Assembly: GCF_905397395.1 (NCBI RefSeq)
Contig: NZ_CAJPVH010000003.1
Coordinates: 124,001-188,000, forward strand
Length of the DNA stretch: 64,000 bases
Source of the DNA: Cupriavidus campinensis
GTDB taxonomy: Bacteria; Pseudomonadota; Gammaproteobacteria; Burkholderiales; Burkholderiaceae
Reading direction: 5' to 3'
The notes under the pieces are model-generated. The model did no database searches. It worked only from the letters and a program-made list of their open reading frames with translations, and was not told the DNA's origin. The position numbers and the translations under genes are program-made. Within the stretch, counting starts at the first letter, position 1. Each line of letters starts with the position of its first letter. This document shows positions 9,742 through 18,903 of this stretch, one piece after another.

Positions 9742-9852
9742 GCGCTCACTCCACTGATAGCTGATAGTCCAAAGATTTGAATCGCTCGCCATTATAACCA
9801 CCGGGGTGGCGCAGCTTTAGTTTTTCGAACGATCGTACTATTTTATAGACAA

Positions 9853-9876
9853 AGAATTGCCGGGGCTAGCCCGGCA
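9853..9876. repeat. Intergenic inverted repeat (hairpin) downstream of metQ
   Basis: attgccggg ... cccggcaat forms a 9-bp perfect stem around a short loop, in the gap between metQ and etfB (both minus strand). The T run that follows on the minus strand is poor (TCTTTGTC), so it may be a weak terminator or an RNA-stabilising hairpin. Confidence 0.5.
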
Positions 9877-9930
9877 ATCGAAGAAATCTGCGCCCATTGT
9901 GCCGCAGGATGCCCCGCGTGCACAGGGTTT

Positions 9931-9954
9931 GGACGATTTCCTCGAAAATCGTCC
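9931..9954. repeat. Perfect inverted repeat just after the metQ stop
   Basis: ggacgattt (9931-9939) pairs with aaatcgtcc (9946-9954) around a 6-base loop, 22 bases beyond the metQ stop. There is no T run on either strand. It could protect the 3-prime end of the metNIQ mRNA or be an operator; role unknown. Confidence 0.45.
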
Positions 9955-9976
9955 CTGACCGGCACCCGAGTGATGA

Positions 9977-10774
9977 TTACCAGGCGGTGATCACCGACTC
10001 CTTGTAGGTGTTGGTGATGTACTGCTTCACCTCGGCCGAGTGGTAGGCCTTGACCAGCTTGGCCACCCACGGCTTGTCCTTGTCCGCCGCGCGGATGGCA
10101 ATCAGGTTCGCGTACGGGCCCTTGGGGCCTTCTGTGGCGATTGCATCACGCGTGGGCGACAGGCCGGCGGACTCGGCGTAGTTGCCGTTGATCGCGGCGG
10201 CATCCAGGTCGTCAAGCGAGCGCGGCAGCTGGGCGGCGTCCAGTTCGACGATCTTGATCTTCTTCGGATTTTCCACGATGTCCAGCGGCGTGGCCTTCAG
10301 GCCGGCATCCGGACGCAGCTTGATCAGGCCCTTGGCCTGCAGCAGCAACAGGCCGCGGCCGCCGTTGGTCGGATCGTTCGGCACGCCCACGCGGGCGCCC
10401 TGCTTGATCTGGTCCAGCGACTTCACCTTCTTCGAGTACACGCCCATCGGGAACGTGACCGTGAAGCCCACGTGCGTAAACTTGTAGCCGCGATCCTTGA
10501 TCTGGGCTTCCAGGTACGGCAGATGCTGGTAGCTGTTGGCGTCGAGGTCGCCTGCGGCCAGCGCGGCGTTCGGCTGGATGTAGTCGCTGAACTCCACCAC
10601 CTGGATATTCAGGCCGTCCTTGGCCGCCACCTTCTTCACCTGCTCCATGATCTGCGCGTGCGGGCCGCCCGTCACGCCAACCTTGATCGGCTTTTCCTGC
10701 GCCAGCGCGCCCGTGGAAACGGCCAGGCCCAGCGCCACTGCAGCAGCAGTCTTCAGCAAATTACGACGTTGCAT
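9977..10774 (-). CDS. metQ: Methionine ABC transporter substrate-binding protein
   Basis: 265 codons, NlpA/MetQ family. It begins MQRRNLLKTAAAVALGLAVS, a signal peptide ending ALAQ, and continues PIKVGVTGGPHAQIMEQVKK. Conserved features include FSDYIQPNAALAAGDLDANS and YQHLPYLE. Odd point: the signal peptide has no lipobox cysteine, whereas most family members are lipoproteins. This one therefore looks like a soluble periplasmic protein. It is the third gene of metN-metI-metQ. Confidence 0.93.
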   Translation of the reverse strand: MQRRNLLKTAAAVALGLAVSTGALAQEKPIKVGVTGGPHAQIMEQVKKVAAKDGLNIQVVEFSDYIQPNAALAAGDLDANSYQHLPYLEAQIKDRGYKFTHVGFTVTFPMGVYSKKVKSLDQIKQGARVGVPNDPTNGGRGLLLLQAKGLIKLRPDAGLKATPLDIVENPKKIKIVELDAAQLPRSLDDLDAAAINGNYAESAGLSPTRDAIATEGPKGPYANLIAIRAADKDKPWVAKLVKAYHSAEVKQYITNTYKESVITAW

Positions 10775-10813
10775 TTTCGATTTACCCCTAGTTTCCCAAA
10801 GAATTGAAGCCGA

Positions 10814-11467
10814 TCAACGATGGCTGATGCGGCGCACGAGCCAGTCGCCAAAGCTCTGCACGGCCTGTACGAAGACGATCAGGATCACCACCACGGCGAC
10901 CATGACCTCGGTGATATAGCGCTGGTAGCCGTAGCGGATGCCCAGGTCACCCAGCCCGCCGCCGCCGATGGCGCCGGCCATGGCCGAATAGCCGACCAGG
11001 CTCACGAAGGTGATGGTCAGGCCGGCCACGATGCCAGGCATCGCCTCGGGCAGCAGCACTTTCCAGACGATCTGGCGCGTGGTGGCGCCCATCGACTGCG
11101 CGGCTTCCACGAGGCCCTTGTCCACCTCGCGCAGCGCCGCCTCGACCAGCCGGGCGATGAACGGCACCGCCGCGATCGTCAGCGGCACCACGGCCGCCGT
11201 CGTGCCGATCGACGAACCGACGATAAAGCGCGTGAACGGGATCACCACCACCAGCAGGATGATGAACGGGATCGAACGCACCGCGTTCACGACCACGCCG
11301 ATGGAGCGGTTGAACAGCGGATGCGACAGCACGCCGCCCCGGTTGGTCAGGTGCAGCAGCACGCCCAGCGGCACGCCGAACAATGCGCCCACCACGCCCG
11401 AGATCGACACCATCAACAGCGTCTCGCCGAACGACGCCAGGAACAGGTCAAACATTTCAGACCACAT
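10814..11467 (-). CDS. metI: Methionine ABC transporter permease
   Basis: 217 codons from ATG 11467, matching the E. coli MetI length; an upstream in-frame ATG at 11488 lies inside metN. About five transmembrane helices are visible, starting [20 protein letters not shown]. The EAA loop that docks on the ATPase reads [20 protein letters not shown]. Its start overlaps the metN stop by 11 bases, implying translational coupling. Confidence 0.95.
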   Translation of the reverse strand: MWSEMFDLFLASFGETLLMVSISGVVGALFGVPLGVLLHLTNRGGVLSHPLFNRSIGVVVNAVRSIPFIILLVVVIPFTRFIVGSSIGTTAAVVPLTIAAVPFIARLVEAALREVDKGLVEAAQSMGATTRQIVWKVLLPEAMPGIVAGLTITFVSLVGYSAMAGAIGGGGLGDLGIRYGYQRYITEVMVAVVVILIVFVQAVQSFGDWLVRRISHR

Positions 11468-12491
11468 GTTCGATCTCCTCCACCACAACGCCCTGCGTCT
11501 GCAAATACTCCATGGCCGCGCGCACCGCGGCCGGCTCGCCCGTAGCCATGATCGCCAGCGAGCCGAACGCCTGCCCCTGGATCTCGTCGATATGGCCGTG
11601 CAGGATGTTGAAGTCCAGCCCGTGCTGGCGGATCGCCTGGGCCAGCACCGGCCGGTCGACGTTCTCGCCCGTGAAAGCCAGCCGGTAGACGTGGTCGCGG
11701 CCGTTGCCGAGCCGGCTTTCCACGCGCTTGAGCACGCTGGCCGGCAGCTCCTGGGCGATCACGTCGCCGATCATCGCGCGCGTGACGGCGTGCTGCGGGC
11801 GCAGGAAGACGTCGATCACGCGGCCGGTTTCCACGACCTGGCCGGCCTCGAGCACGGCCACGCGGTCGCAGACCTGCTTGATGACCTCCATCTGGTGCGT
11901 GATCATGACGATGGTCAGGCCCAGCTCGCGGTTGATCTGCTTGAGCAGGTCGAGGATCGCACGCGTGGTCTCGGGGTCCAGCGCGGAGGTGGCTTCGTCG
12001 GACAGCAGCACCTTCGGCTTGCTGGCCAGCGCACGCGCAATACCCACGCGCTGCTTCTGCCCACCGCTGATCTGCGCGGGATAGCGGTCGCGCAGGGCCG
12101 ACAGGCCCACGAGGTCCAGCAGCGGCAGCACCGTCGCGGCAATTTCTGACTTGGTTTTGCCGGCCAGCTCCAGCGGCAGCGCTACGTTGTCATAGACCGT
12201 GCGCGACGACAGCAGGTTGAAATGCTGGAAGATCATGCCGATCTCGCGGCGCGCCGCGCGCAGGCGGTTGGCGTCCAGCGCGGTCAAATCGTGGCCGTCG
12301 ACGATCACCCGGCCAGCGCTGGGCCGGTTCAGGAGGTTGATGGCACGCACCAGCGTGCTCTTGCCGGCCCCGCTTCGGCCGATGATGCCGAAGACTTCAC
12401 CGGGCGCGATGGAGAGGCTGACGTCGCGCAGCGCATGCACTTCCCCCGACCCGCCGGGGAATCGCTGCGAGAGTCCTTGCAGTTCGATCAT
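11457..12491 (-). CDS. metN: Methionine ABC transporter ATP-binding protein
   Basis: 344 codons from ATG 12491 ([20 protein letters not shown]). Walker A is GRSGAGKS at residues 38-45, the ABC signature [15 protein letters not shown], and Walker [13 protein letters not shown]. The last 90 residues form the NIL ligand-sensing domain typical of MetN, which allows trans-inhibition by internal methionine. It is the first gene of the metNIQ operon. No SAM riboswitch or clear Met box was seen in the 212-base AT-richer leader, which does contain short acgattg repeats near 12677-12697. Confidence 0.95.
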   Translation of the reverse strand: MIELQGLSQRFPGGSGEVHALRDVSLSIAPGEVFGIIGRSGAGKSTLVRAINLLNRPSAGRVIVDGHDLTALDANRLRAARREIGMIFQHFNLLSSRTVYDNVALPLELAGKTKSEIAATVLPLLDLVGLSALRDRYPAQISGGQKQRVGIARALASKPKVLLSDEATSALDPETTRAILDLLKQINRELGLTIVMITHQMEVIKQVCDRVAVLEAGQVVETGRVIDVFLRPQHAVTRAMIGDVIAQELPASVLKRVESRLGNGRDHVYRLAFTGENVDRPVLAQAIRQHGLDFNILHGHIDEIQGQAFGSLAIMATGEPAAVRAAMEYLQTQGVVVEEIEHVV

Positions 12492-12703
12492 GGAAAGAGA
12501 AAAGAAAACGGCAACAGCGTGGGGTCTCCAGCGTTGTTGCCGCGCATTATTTTTCTGAAGCTCGCATTTTATGCGATCCGCTTCATACCTCAAACGAGAT
12601 TTTTTCGATCTCCTTATGCATTGAGAGCATATAGAAGCACCGTCGATCGCATTTTTGCGAATTATGAATCACTTGAATCGACGATTGACGATTGACGAGG
12701 TTT

Positions 12704-13627
12704 TCAGCCTTCCATCAACACCTTCAGGTGCGCAAGCACGCTCCGGCCCAGCGCGCTGAGGTTGTAGCCGCCCTCCAGGCAGCTCACGATGCGGCCCTTG
12801 GCGTGCACGCGCGCCACCTCCATCAGCCGCTCGGTGATCCACGCGTAGTCCTGCTCTACCAGGCCCATCTGGCCGAGGTCGTCCTCGCGGTGGGCATCGA
12901 AGCCGGCCGAGATGAACAGCATCTGGGGCCGGAATTCGTTCAGGCGCGGCAGCCAGATCGTCTCCACCACCTCGCGCACGGCCATGCCGTTGGTATAGGC
13001 GGGCAGCGGGATGTTCGACATGTTCGACGCAATGTGCTCCGTGCCGCTGTACGGATAGAACGGATGCTGGAAAAAGCTGCACATCAGCACCTGCGGGTCG
13101 TTGCGGAAGGCCGCCTCGGTGCCGTTGCCGTGGTGGACATCGAAATCGATCACGGCCACGCGCTCCAGGCCGTGCGCGGCCAGCGCGTGACGGGCGGCAA
13201 TTGCCACGTTGTTATAGAAGCAGAAGCCCATGGCGCGGTCCGGCTCGGCGTGGTGGCCCGGCGGGCGCACGCAGCAGAACGCGTTTTCCAGTTCGCCGGC
13301 CATCACGGCGTCGGTGGCGGCCACGGCGGCGCCGGCCGCGTGCGTGGCAGCGGTCAGCGTGTGGCAATTCATGGTGGTATCCGGATCGATCGCGTGGTAG
13401 CCGCTCGCGGGGCTCACGGACGCCAGCTGGGAGACATAGTCGGGCCGGTGCACGCGCTCGATCTGCTCTTCGGTGGCGGCGGGCGCGTCGCGGCGGTCCA
13501 GCAGCCCGTCCAGCCCGTGCGAGATCAGGTGATCCTCGATCGCCTGCAGCCGTTCCGGGCATTCCGGATGGAAATGTCCCATCTCGTGCAACTGGAATGC
13601 GGGATGTGTGTAATAGCCCGTTGGCAT
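12704..13627 (-). CDS. Histone deacetylase-family amidohydrolase
   Basis: 307 codons. The arginase/deacetylase fold motifs are complete: HPECPERLQAI (residues 20-30), the catalytic His pair RPPGHHAE (about 125-126), and zinc ligands in VIDFDVHHGNGTEAA (D163, H165) and SAGFDAH. Bacterial members hydrolyse acetylated polyamines, acetylated lysine or related amides; the substrate here is not decidable. It is transcribed divergently from mltB, separated by 130 bases. Confidence 0.9.
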   Translation of the reverse strand: MPTGYYTHPAFQLHEMGHFHPECPERLQAIEDHLISHGLDGLLDRRDAPAATEEQIERVHRPDYVSQLASVSPASGYHAIDPDTTMNCHTLTAATHAAGAAVAATDAVMAGELENAFCCVRPPGHHAEPDRAMGFCFYNNVAIAARHALAAHGLERVAVIDFDVHHGNGTEAAFRNDPQVLMCSFFQHPFYPYSGTEHIASNMSNIPLPAYTNGMAVREVVETIWLPRLNEFRPQMLFISAGFDAHREDDLGQMGLVEQDYAWITERLMEVARVHAKGRIVSCLEGGYNLSALGRSVLAHLKVLMEG

Positions 13628-13757
13628 TGTCGTTTCCGGGTCAAGTTTGTCTCCAATCGATACGTTAGCACATGACGTGCCACATCATCCGTGAGCCGGC
13701 GGAGGCGCTGGCACCGGGAGGCATCCGCTATACTCGGTGCGACTTGCAAAGGACAAC

Positions 13758-14864
13758 ATGACCGACAAACAGCGCTCCTTGCGCCGCCCGCTGCTGGGCG
13801 CCGCACTCACCGCTGCCGCATTGGGCCTGTGCGGCGTTTCTCCTCGACTGATGGCTGCCGGCAAGCGTCGTGTGAGCGTCCGGGAAGAAGAAATCGAACC
13901 GGGCCGCTATCGAAATCATCCGCAGACCCGCGCGTTCATCGACGACATGGTGGCGCGCCACGGCTTCCCGCGCGCCGAGCTGGACACGTATTTCAGCCAG
14001 GCCGTGTATTCGGCCACGGTGTCGCGGCTGATCATGCCGCCGAGCACGCCGGGGCGGAAGAGCTGGCGGACGTACCGCTCGCGCTTCATCGAGCCGATCC
14101 GCATCAACGCGGGCGTGCGCTTCTGGCAGGAAAACCGCGACACGCTGCGCCGCGCCGAGGCCGAATTCGGCGTGCCGGCGTCGGTCATCGTCGGCATCAT
14201 CGGCGTGGAAACCATCTACGGGCGCGATATGGGCACGTTCCGCGTGCTGGATTCGCTCTCCACGCTGGCCTTCGACTACCCGGACACCCCGAACCGCGAC
14301 GCGCGCACCAAGCTGTTCCGCGACCAGTTGGCGGACTACCTGCTCTGGTGCCGCGAGACCCGTACCGATGTCTATTCGGTGCTCGGCTCGTACGCGGGCG
14401 CGGTGGGCATTCCGCAGTTCATGCCGACCAGCCTGCGCGAGTACGCACTCGACTATGACAAGGACGGGCACGTCGACCTGCGCAACAGCACCGTCGATGC
14501 CATCGGTAGCGTGGGCCGCTTCCTGCAACTGCACGGCTGGGAGCAGGGCCGGCCCGTGATCTGGCGTATTGCCGGCGACGAAGGCAGCCGGGGCATTGCC
14601 GTGGCTGCCGCAGACGGCGAGCCGTGGCCTACGCGCACGCTGAACCAGCTCACCCGCGCCGGGTTGCGCGTGGACGAGCCGATCGACCTCCAGCGCGAAG
14701 GCGAGACCGGCGTGCTGGTGGTGGACCTGCCCACGCCGGACCAGCCCACCGAGTACCTGATCGGCCTGCGCAATTTCTACGTGCTCACGCGCTACAACCG
14801 CAGCTTTTTCTACGCGCTGGCGGTGTATCAGCTCGGCGAGGCGGTGAAGGCGGCGATGGGCTGA
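13758..14864 (+). CDS. mltB: Membrane-bound lytic murein transglycosylase B
   Basis: 368 codons from ATG 13758, preceded by AAGGA; an upstream in-frame start at 13737 has no such support. The N-terminus is a secretion signal containing two arginines (SLRRPLLGAALTAAALGL). No lipobox was seen, so it may be a soluble periplasmic form. The catalytic glutamate is E151 in IIGVETIYGRDMGTFRVLD. GSYAGAVGIPQFMPTSLREY is the second MltB hallmark. It cleaves the glycan strand of peptidoglycan, forming 1,6-anhydro ends, during wall turnover. Confidence 0.93.
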   Translation: MTDKQRSLRRPLLGAALTAAALGLCGVSPRLMAAGKRRVSVREEEIEPGRYRNHPQTRAFIDDMVARHGFPRAELDTYFSQAVYSATVSRLIMPPSTPGRKSWRTYRSRFIEPIRINAGVRFWQENRDTLRRAEAEFGVPASVIVGIIGVETIYGRDMGTFRVLDSLSTLAFDYPDTPNRDARTKLFRDQLADYLLWCRETRTDVYSVLGSYAGAVGIPQFMPTSLREYALDYDKDGHVDLRNSTVDAIGSVGRFLQLHGWEQGRPVIWRIAGDEGSRGIAVAAADGEPWPTRTLNQLTRAGLRVDEPIDLQREGETGVLVVDLPTPDQPTEYLIGLRNFYVLTRYNRSFFYALAVYQLGEAVKAAMG

Positions 14865-14892
14865 TCACGCGGCTCGCGCCTTCGCCCGTCCC

Positions 14893-14935
14893 AAATCCCC
14901 GAGCAGAGGCCCCGCCTTGCCGGGGATTTTCTTTT
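14893..14935 (+). terminator. Terminator after mltB
   Basis: aaatccccg (14893-14901) pairs with cggggattt (14921-14929), followed by ttcttttg. A competing shorter hairpin ccccg/cgggg lies inside. Confidence 0.65.
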
Positions 14936-14952
14936 GGCCTATAGTTACCCAT

Positions 14953-15321
14953 ATGGCTAACTATCGAGCGTCGGTCAGCGAGGTGTTCCACGCGCTCGCC
15001 GACCCCACCCGCTGTGCGATTGTCAGCGCGCTGGGCGGCGGCGCGCAGTCGGTGTCCACGCTGGCGGCGCCGTTCGACATGGCGCTGCCCTCGTTCATGA
15101 AGCACCTGACCGTGCTCGAACGCAGCGGCCTGATCCGCACGCACAAGCTCGGGCGCACCCGCACGTGCGAGTTGTTGCCGGAGCGGCTGTCGCAGGCCGA
15201 GCAGTGGATGGCCGAGCAACGCGCCGTCTGGGAGGCCAGGTCCGACCGCATGGCCCAATTTGTCGAACGTCTACATCAGGAGGAGCAAGCCCATGTCAAA
15301 CGGCCCAGCCGACAACGCTGA
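14953..15321 (+). CDS. ArsR family transcriptional regulator
   Basis: 122 codons from ATG 14953 (MANYRASVSEVFHALADPTR). A winged helix-turn-helix is visible at PTRCAIVSALGGGAQSVSTL and MALPSFMKHLTVLERSGLI. No clustered metal-binding cysteines or histidines are seen, so it belongs to the non-metal ArsR group that is usually paired with an SRPBCC gene. Its 3-prime end overlaps the start of the next gene by 29 bases. The pair is very likely co-transcribed and autoregulated. Confidence 0.9.
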   Translation: MANYRASVSEVFHALADPTRCAIVSALGGGAQSVSTLAAPFDMALPSFMKHLTVLERSGLIRTHKLGRTRTCELLPERLSQAEQWMAEQRAVWEARSDRMAQFVERLHQEEQAHVKRPSRQR

Positions 15322-15778
15322 ATCCCGCGACCTCGTCATCTCCCGCGTGCTCCGTGCGCCGCGCGCCGCATTGTGGCGCGCCTGGTCGGACCCCGCCTTG
15401 CTCAAGGAATGGTGGTGCCCCAAGCCCTGGACCACCGAGGTGCTGGCCTTCGACCTCAGGCCGGGCGGCGCCTTCCATACCATCATGCGCGGCCCCGACG
15501 GTGGCGTCAGCGACAACCCCGGCAGCTTTCTCGAGGTGGTGCCGCAAGCGCGCCTGGTGATGACGTCGATGCTGACTGGCGGCTGGCGTCCGGCCAAGCC
15601 GTGGCTTGGCTTCACGGCCATCATCACGATGGCCGACGAAGGTACGGGCAGCCGCTACACGGCTACGGTAATGCACCCCGATGACGAAACGCGGGACCAG
15701 CACGAGAAGCTGGGCTTCTTCGACGGCTGGAACACCTGCATCACCCAGCTCGACGACTTCGCGCTGGCTCTGCGCTAA
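15293..15778 (+). CDS. SRPBCC / AHSA1-domain protein
   Basis: 161 codons from ATG 15293, with an AGGAGG ribosome-binding site inside the end of the ArsR gene. The fold signature includes VISRVLRAPRAALWRAWSDP, KEWWCPKPWTTE and LGFFDGWNTCITQLDDFA, all typical of the AHSA1 branch of the Bet v1-like superfamily. Such proteins bind a hydrophobic ligand in a cavity; the ligand is unknown. The overlap with the ArsR gene suggests that the regulator controls this binding protein. Confidence 0.88.
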   Translation: MSNGPADNAESRDLVISRVLRAPRAALWRAWSDPALLKEWWCPKPWTTEVLAFDLRPGGAFHTIMRGPDGGVSDNPGSFLEVVPQARLVMTSMLTGGWRPAKPWLGFTAIITMADEGTGSRYTATVMHPDDETRDQHEKLGFFDGWNTCITQLDDFALALR

Positions 15779-15782
15779 ATAG

Positions 15783-15816
15783 AAGAAGGCCCCGGCAAAT
15801 CGCGCGGGGCCTTCTT
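15783..15816. terminator. Bidirectional hairpin between the SRPBCC gene and cysM
   Basis: A 12-bp stem aagaaggccccg / cggggccttctt (15783-15794 / 15805-15816) sits between two convergent genes. T runs are short on both sides. Confidence 0.7.
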
Positions 15817-15848
15817 ACAAGTACGAGAAACGTGGAACCGATGACCGA

Positions 15849-16751
15849 TCAGGCCGGGAACACGCCAGTCGACAGGTAGCGGTCACCGCGGTCGCAGACC
15901 ACGAATACGATCGTCGCGTTTTCCACTTCCTCGGCCACGCGCAGCGCCACGCACAGTGCGCCGGCGGCGGAGATACCGCAGAAGATGCCCTCCTCGCGCG
16001 CCATGCGACGGGCCATGTGCTCGGCGTCGGCCTGCGACACCAGTTCCTGGCGGTCCACGGACTTCGGATCGTAGATTTTCGGCAGGTAGGCTTCCGGCCA
16101 TTTGCGGATGCCGGGGATGCGCGAGCCCTCGGCCGGCTGCGCGCCGACGATCTGAATCGCCGGATTCTTTTCCTTGAGGAAGCGCGAGACGCCGGTAATC
16201 GTGCCCGTGGTGCCCATCGCCGACACAAAGTGCGTGATGCGACCCTCGGTTTCCGCCCAGAGTTCCGGCCCGGTAGTCTCGTAATGCGCCAGCGGATTGT
16301 CCGGATTGGCGAACTGGTCGAGGATCACGCCCTTGCCTTCGCGCTCCATGGCGTCGGCAAGGTCGCGGGCGTACTCCATGCCGCCTTTGACCGGCGTGAG
16401 GATGATCTCCGCGCCGTAGGCCGACATGCTCTGCCGGCGCTCGAGGCTCAGGTCCTCCGGCATGATCAGCACCATGCGGTAGCCGCGGATGGCCGCAGCC
16501 ATGGCCAGCGCGATGCCTGTATTGCCCGAGGTGGCCTCGATCAGCGTATCGCCCGGCTTGATACGGCCGCGCGCCTCGGCGCCACGGATCATCGACAGCG
16601 CGGGACGGTCCTTGACGGAACCGGCCGGGTTATTGCCTTCGAGCTTGCCGAGAATCACATTGCCGCGCGCCTCGATGGCGGCGCCCGGGATGCGCTGGAG
16701 TCTGACCAGCGGCGTGTTGCCGATGGTGTCTTCGATCGTCTTGTAGGCCAT
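15849..16751 (-). CDS. cysM: Cysteine synthase B
   Basis: 300 codons from ATG 16751 (MAYKTIEDTIGNTPLVRLQR). This PLP enzyme makes cysteine from O-acetylserine and sulfide or thiosulfate. The PLP lysine is K47 in NPAGSVKDRPA, and the substrate/phosphate loop is EATSGNTGIALAMAA. The CysM-type loop EGSRIPGIRKWPEAYLPKI is present. The position after comEA and the hld genes is the usual one in Cupriavidus/Ralstonia, although a permease gene intervenes here. Confidence 0.94.
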   Translation of the reverse strand: MAYKTIEDTIGNTPLVRLQRIPGAAIEARGNVILGKLEGNNPAGSVKDRPALSMIRGAEARGRIKPGDTLIEATSGNTGIALAMAAAIRGYRMVLIMPEDLSLERRQSMSAYGAEIILTPVKGGMEYARDLADAMEREGKGVILDQFANPDNPLAHYETTGPELWAETEGRITHFVSAMGTTGTITGVSRFLKEKNPAIQIVGAQPAEGSRIPGIRKWPEAYLPKIYDPKSVDRQELVSQADAEHMARRMAREEGIFCGISAAGALCVALRVAEEVENATIVFVVCDRGDRYLSTGVFPA

Positions 16752-16884
16752 GGTGCAGGGGAATGTCGCGGGAGGGGGTGTCGCCAATGTCTTTGTTGTC
16801 GCTGGTCATTGTAATGCACCCACCTTACCCGCACCGGCAGGGCGGGCATTCCGCCATCCCAGCCGTCCCCGCCCTACCGCCAGA

Positions 16885-18198
16885 TCAGTGCGGCAGCGCG
16901 GTTTCTTCGTCGCGGCCCTTGCCCAGCAGGTGATACAGCAGGATGGCGCCGAAGGTGGCTGTGCCGATGCCACCGAGCGTCATGCCGCCAAGCTTCAGCG
17001 TCAGGTCGCCGGCCGCCACGGTCAGCGTGGCACCCACCGTGATCAGGTTGCGTGAGCTGGAGAAATCCACGCCGTTCTGCACCCAGATCCGCCCGGCTGT
17101 GGCCGAGATCAGGCCAAACACGACGATGGTCAGGCCGCCGATGACCGGGCCCGGAATCGTCAGGATCAGCGCGCCGAACTTCGGCGAGAAGCCGAGCAGG
17201 ATGGCCACCGCCGCCGCCACCACGAAAATCAGCGTCGAATAGATGCGCGTCACCGCCATCACGCCCATGTTCTCCGCGTATGTGGTCACGCCCGTGCCGC
17301 CGCCCGAGGCGGACAGCATCGTGGCCACGCCGTCGCCGATGAATGCCCGGCCGATATACGGGTCCAGGTTGCGGCCCGTCATCACGCCGATGGCCTTGAT
17401 GTGGCCGAGGTTTTCCGCCACGAGCACGATCGCCACCGGGGCGATCAGCAGCATCGCGCTCGGCTCGAACACTGGCGCCGTGAACGCGGGCAGGCCAAAC
17501 CAGGCAGCCGACACCACGCCCGAAAAGTCGATGGCCTTGCCCATGCCCATCACATTGGTGGCAATGTAATAGGCAAGGTAGCCGCCCAGCCCACCCAGCA
17601 GCACCGGCAGGCGCCCCAGCATGCCCGGCGCGCGCACGGCGATCAGGCCCACGGCCAGCACGGTCAGCAGGCCGATCCAGGTATCGAGCGGTGCGGCGCT
17701 GACAGCCTTGACAGCCACCGGCGCCAGGTTCAGGCCAATTGCCGCGACGATGGCGCCAGTCACCACAGGCGGCATCAGCTTCTCCACCCAGGCGTAGCCC
17801 ACCGCCTGCACGATCAGGCCGATCACCGTATAGACCGCCCCCGCCGCAATGATGCCGCCAAGCGCCACCGGGATGTTCAGGTTCGGGCCACTGCCGGCAT
17901 AGCCGGTGGCCGCGATGACCACGGCGATGAACGCGAAACTCGACCCCAGGTAGCTCGGCACGCGCCCGCGCACGAACAGGAAGAAGATCAGCGTGCCGAT
18001 GCCCGAGAACAGGATGGCGATATTCGGGTTGAAGCCCATCAGGATCGGCGCGATGGCCGTGGAGCCGAACATCGCCACCACGTGCTGGATGCCCGCCAGT
18101 ATCGTCTGCCCCGCGGGCAGCCGCTCGTCCGGGCCGATCACGCCCGATGTCTTGAGCCGCCATTTCGGCAGGAAGCCCGTGTCCTCGCCATTCGCCAT
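16885..18198 (-). CDS. Uracil/xanthine-type nucleobase permease (NCS2 family)
   Basis: 437 codons with about 14 hydrophobic segments. QHVVAMFGSTAIAPILMGFN near the N-terminus and AENLGHIKAIGVMTGRNLDP in the middle are hallmarks of the NCS2/UraA group. That group imports uracil, xanthine or uric acid by proton symport at the inner membrane. The FIGDGVATMLSASGGGTGVT segment follows the usual helix-10 region and fits uracil-type members best. No pyrimidine genes flank it, so substrate choice is tentative. Confidence 0.9.
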   Translation of the reverse strand: MANGEDTGFLPKWRLKTSGVIGPDERLPAGQTILAGIQHVVAMFGSTAIAPILMGFNPNIAILFSGIGTLIFFLFVRGRVPSYLGSSFAFIAVVIAATGYAGSGPNLNIPVALGGIIAAGAVYTVIGLIVQAVGYAWVEKLMPPVVTGAIVAAIGLNLAPVAVKAVSAAPLDTWIGLLTVLAVGLIAVRAPGMLGRLPVLLGGLGGYLAYYIATNVMGMGKAIDFSGVVSAAWFGLPAFTAPVFEPSAMLLIAPVAIVLVAENLGHIKAIGVMTGRNLDPYIGRAFIGDGVATMLSASGGGTGVTTYAENMGVMAVTRIYSTLIFVVAAAVAILLGFSPKFGALILTIPGPVIGGLTIVVFGLISATAGRIWVQNGVDFSSSRNLITVGATLTVAAGDLTLKLGGMTLGGIGTATFGAILLYHLLGKGRDEETALPH

Positions 18199-18345
18199 GT
18201 TGTTTTCTCCCTGTTATCGACGTCGCGCATGATACTCCGCGCCGCCCTGGCCGCGAAGCGACCGGGCCGGCGCCGGCCGACAAGGAAGCACAACGCATAC
18301 CAGCCCCAGGCTGTTGACGCCCCGGGGCCTGGCCTGCCGGATGGC

Positions 18346-18720
18346 TCAGCGTGCCGCCTTCTGCGGCGACGGCGCCACGCTGGCCTTGGTCCTGGCGTCC
18401 TTGGCATCCTTCCTGGCCGGCGCTGCCTTGCCGAACGTCAGCCCGGCAGCCTCGAGGTTGGCCACCGACTTCGGCCCCACGCCGGGCACCCGGTCCGAGA
18501 GATCGCCGGCGTCCTTGAAGGCGCCATGCTTATCGCGCTCGTCGAGGATGCGCTTGGCGGTGGCCGGCCCGATGCCCTTCACGCTGGTCAGCGCGGCCTC
18601 GTCGGCCACGTTGACGTCCACATTGGCATAGGCGGCACCACCGAACGCGAGTGACACCAGCAGCGCCGCCAGCATCCGGCGCATGCACTGGATCAGGGAA
18701 ACATCGAAGGGATTGCGCAT
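18346..18720 (-). CDS. ComEA-like helix-hairpin-helix DNA-binding protein
   Basis: 124 codons. ATG 18720 is favoured because AAAGGAG precedes it. The order is a signal-type N-terminus (MLAALLVSLAFGGAAYA), then two helix-hairpin-helix motifs: VNVADEAALTSVKGIGPATA and LSDRVPGVGPKSVANLEAAG. A basic, Ala/Lys-rich tail follows. ComEA-type proteins bind incoming DNA in the periplasm during natural transformation. That role is plausible but not shown; no other com gene is in the window. Confidence 0.85.
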   Translation of the reverse strand: MRNPFDVSLIQCMRRMLAALLVSLAFGGAAYANVDVNVADEAALTSVKGIGPATAKRILDERDKHGAFKDAGDLSDRVPGVGPKSVANLEAAGLTFGKAAPARKDAKDARTKASVAPSPQKAAR

Positions 18721-18746
18721 CAGAAAGCTCCTTTCCATATTGGAAT

Positions 18747-18780
18747 CAAGGCTCCGCGCCGGGATGGCGACGGAGCCTTG
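18747..18780. repeat. Inverted repeat upstream of comEA / downstream of hldD
   Basis: caaggctccg (18747-18756) is exactly complementary to cggagccttg (18771-18780) around a 14-base loop. There is no T run. It lies between the hldD stop and the comEA start (both minus strand), so it could be a weak terminator or part of the comEA leader. Confidence 0.5.
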
Positions 18781-18903
18781 TCAGGATAGGAGCGGGTGAC
18801 GGCCAGACGCGCAGTCGGCCACAATCGTTCACAACATCCGCGCGGATGTGTGGCCAACTGCAACGAGGGGGTTGCAATCGGCCGTGGGAAACGTCCGAAT
18901 CGG

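Noticed and set aside
12492-12703. SAM riboswitch or Met-box array upstream of metN
   Set aside because: The leader is AT-richer and has short acgattg repeats, but no riboswitch core or convincing Met boxes could be traced.
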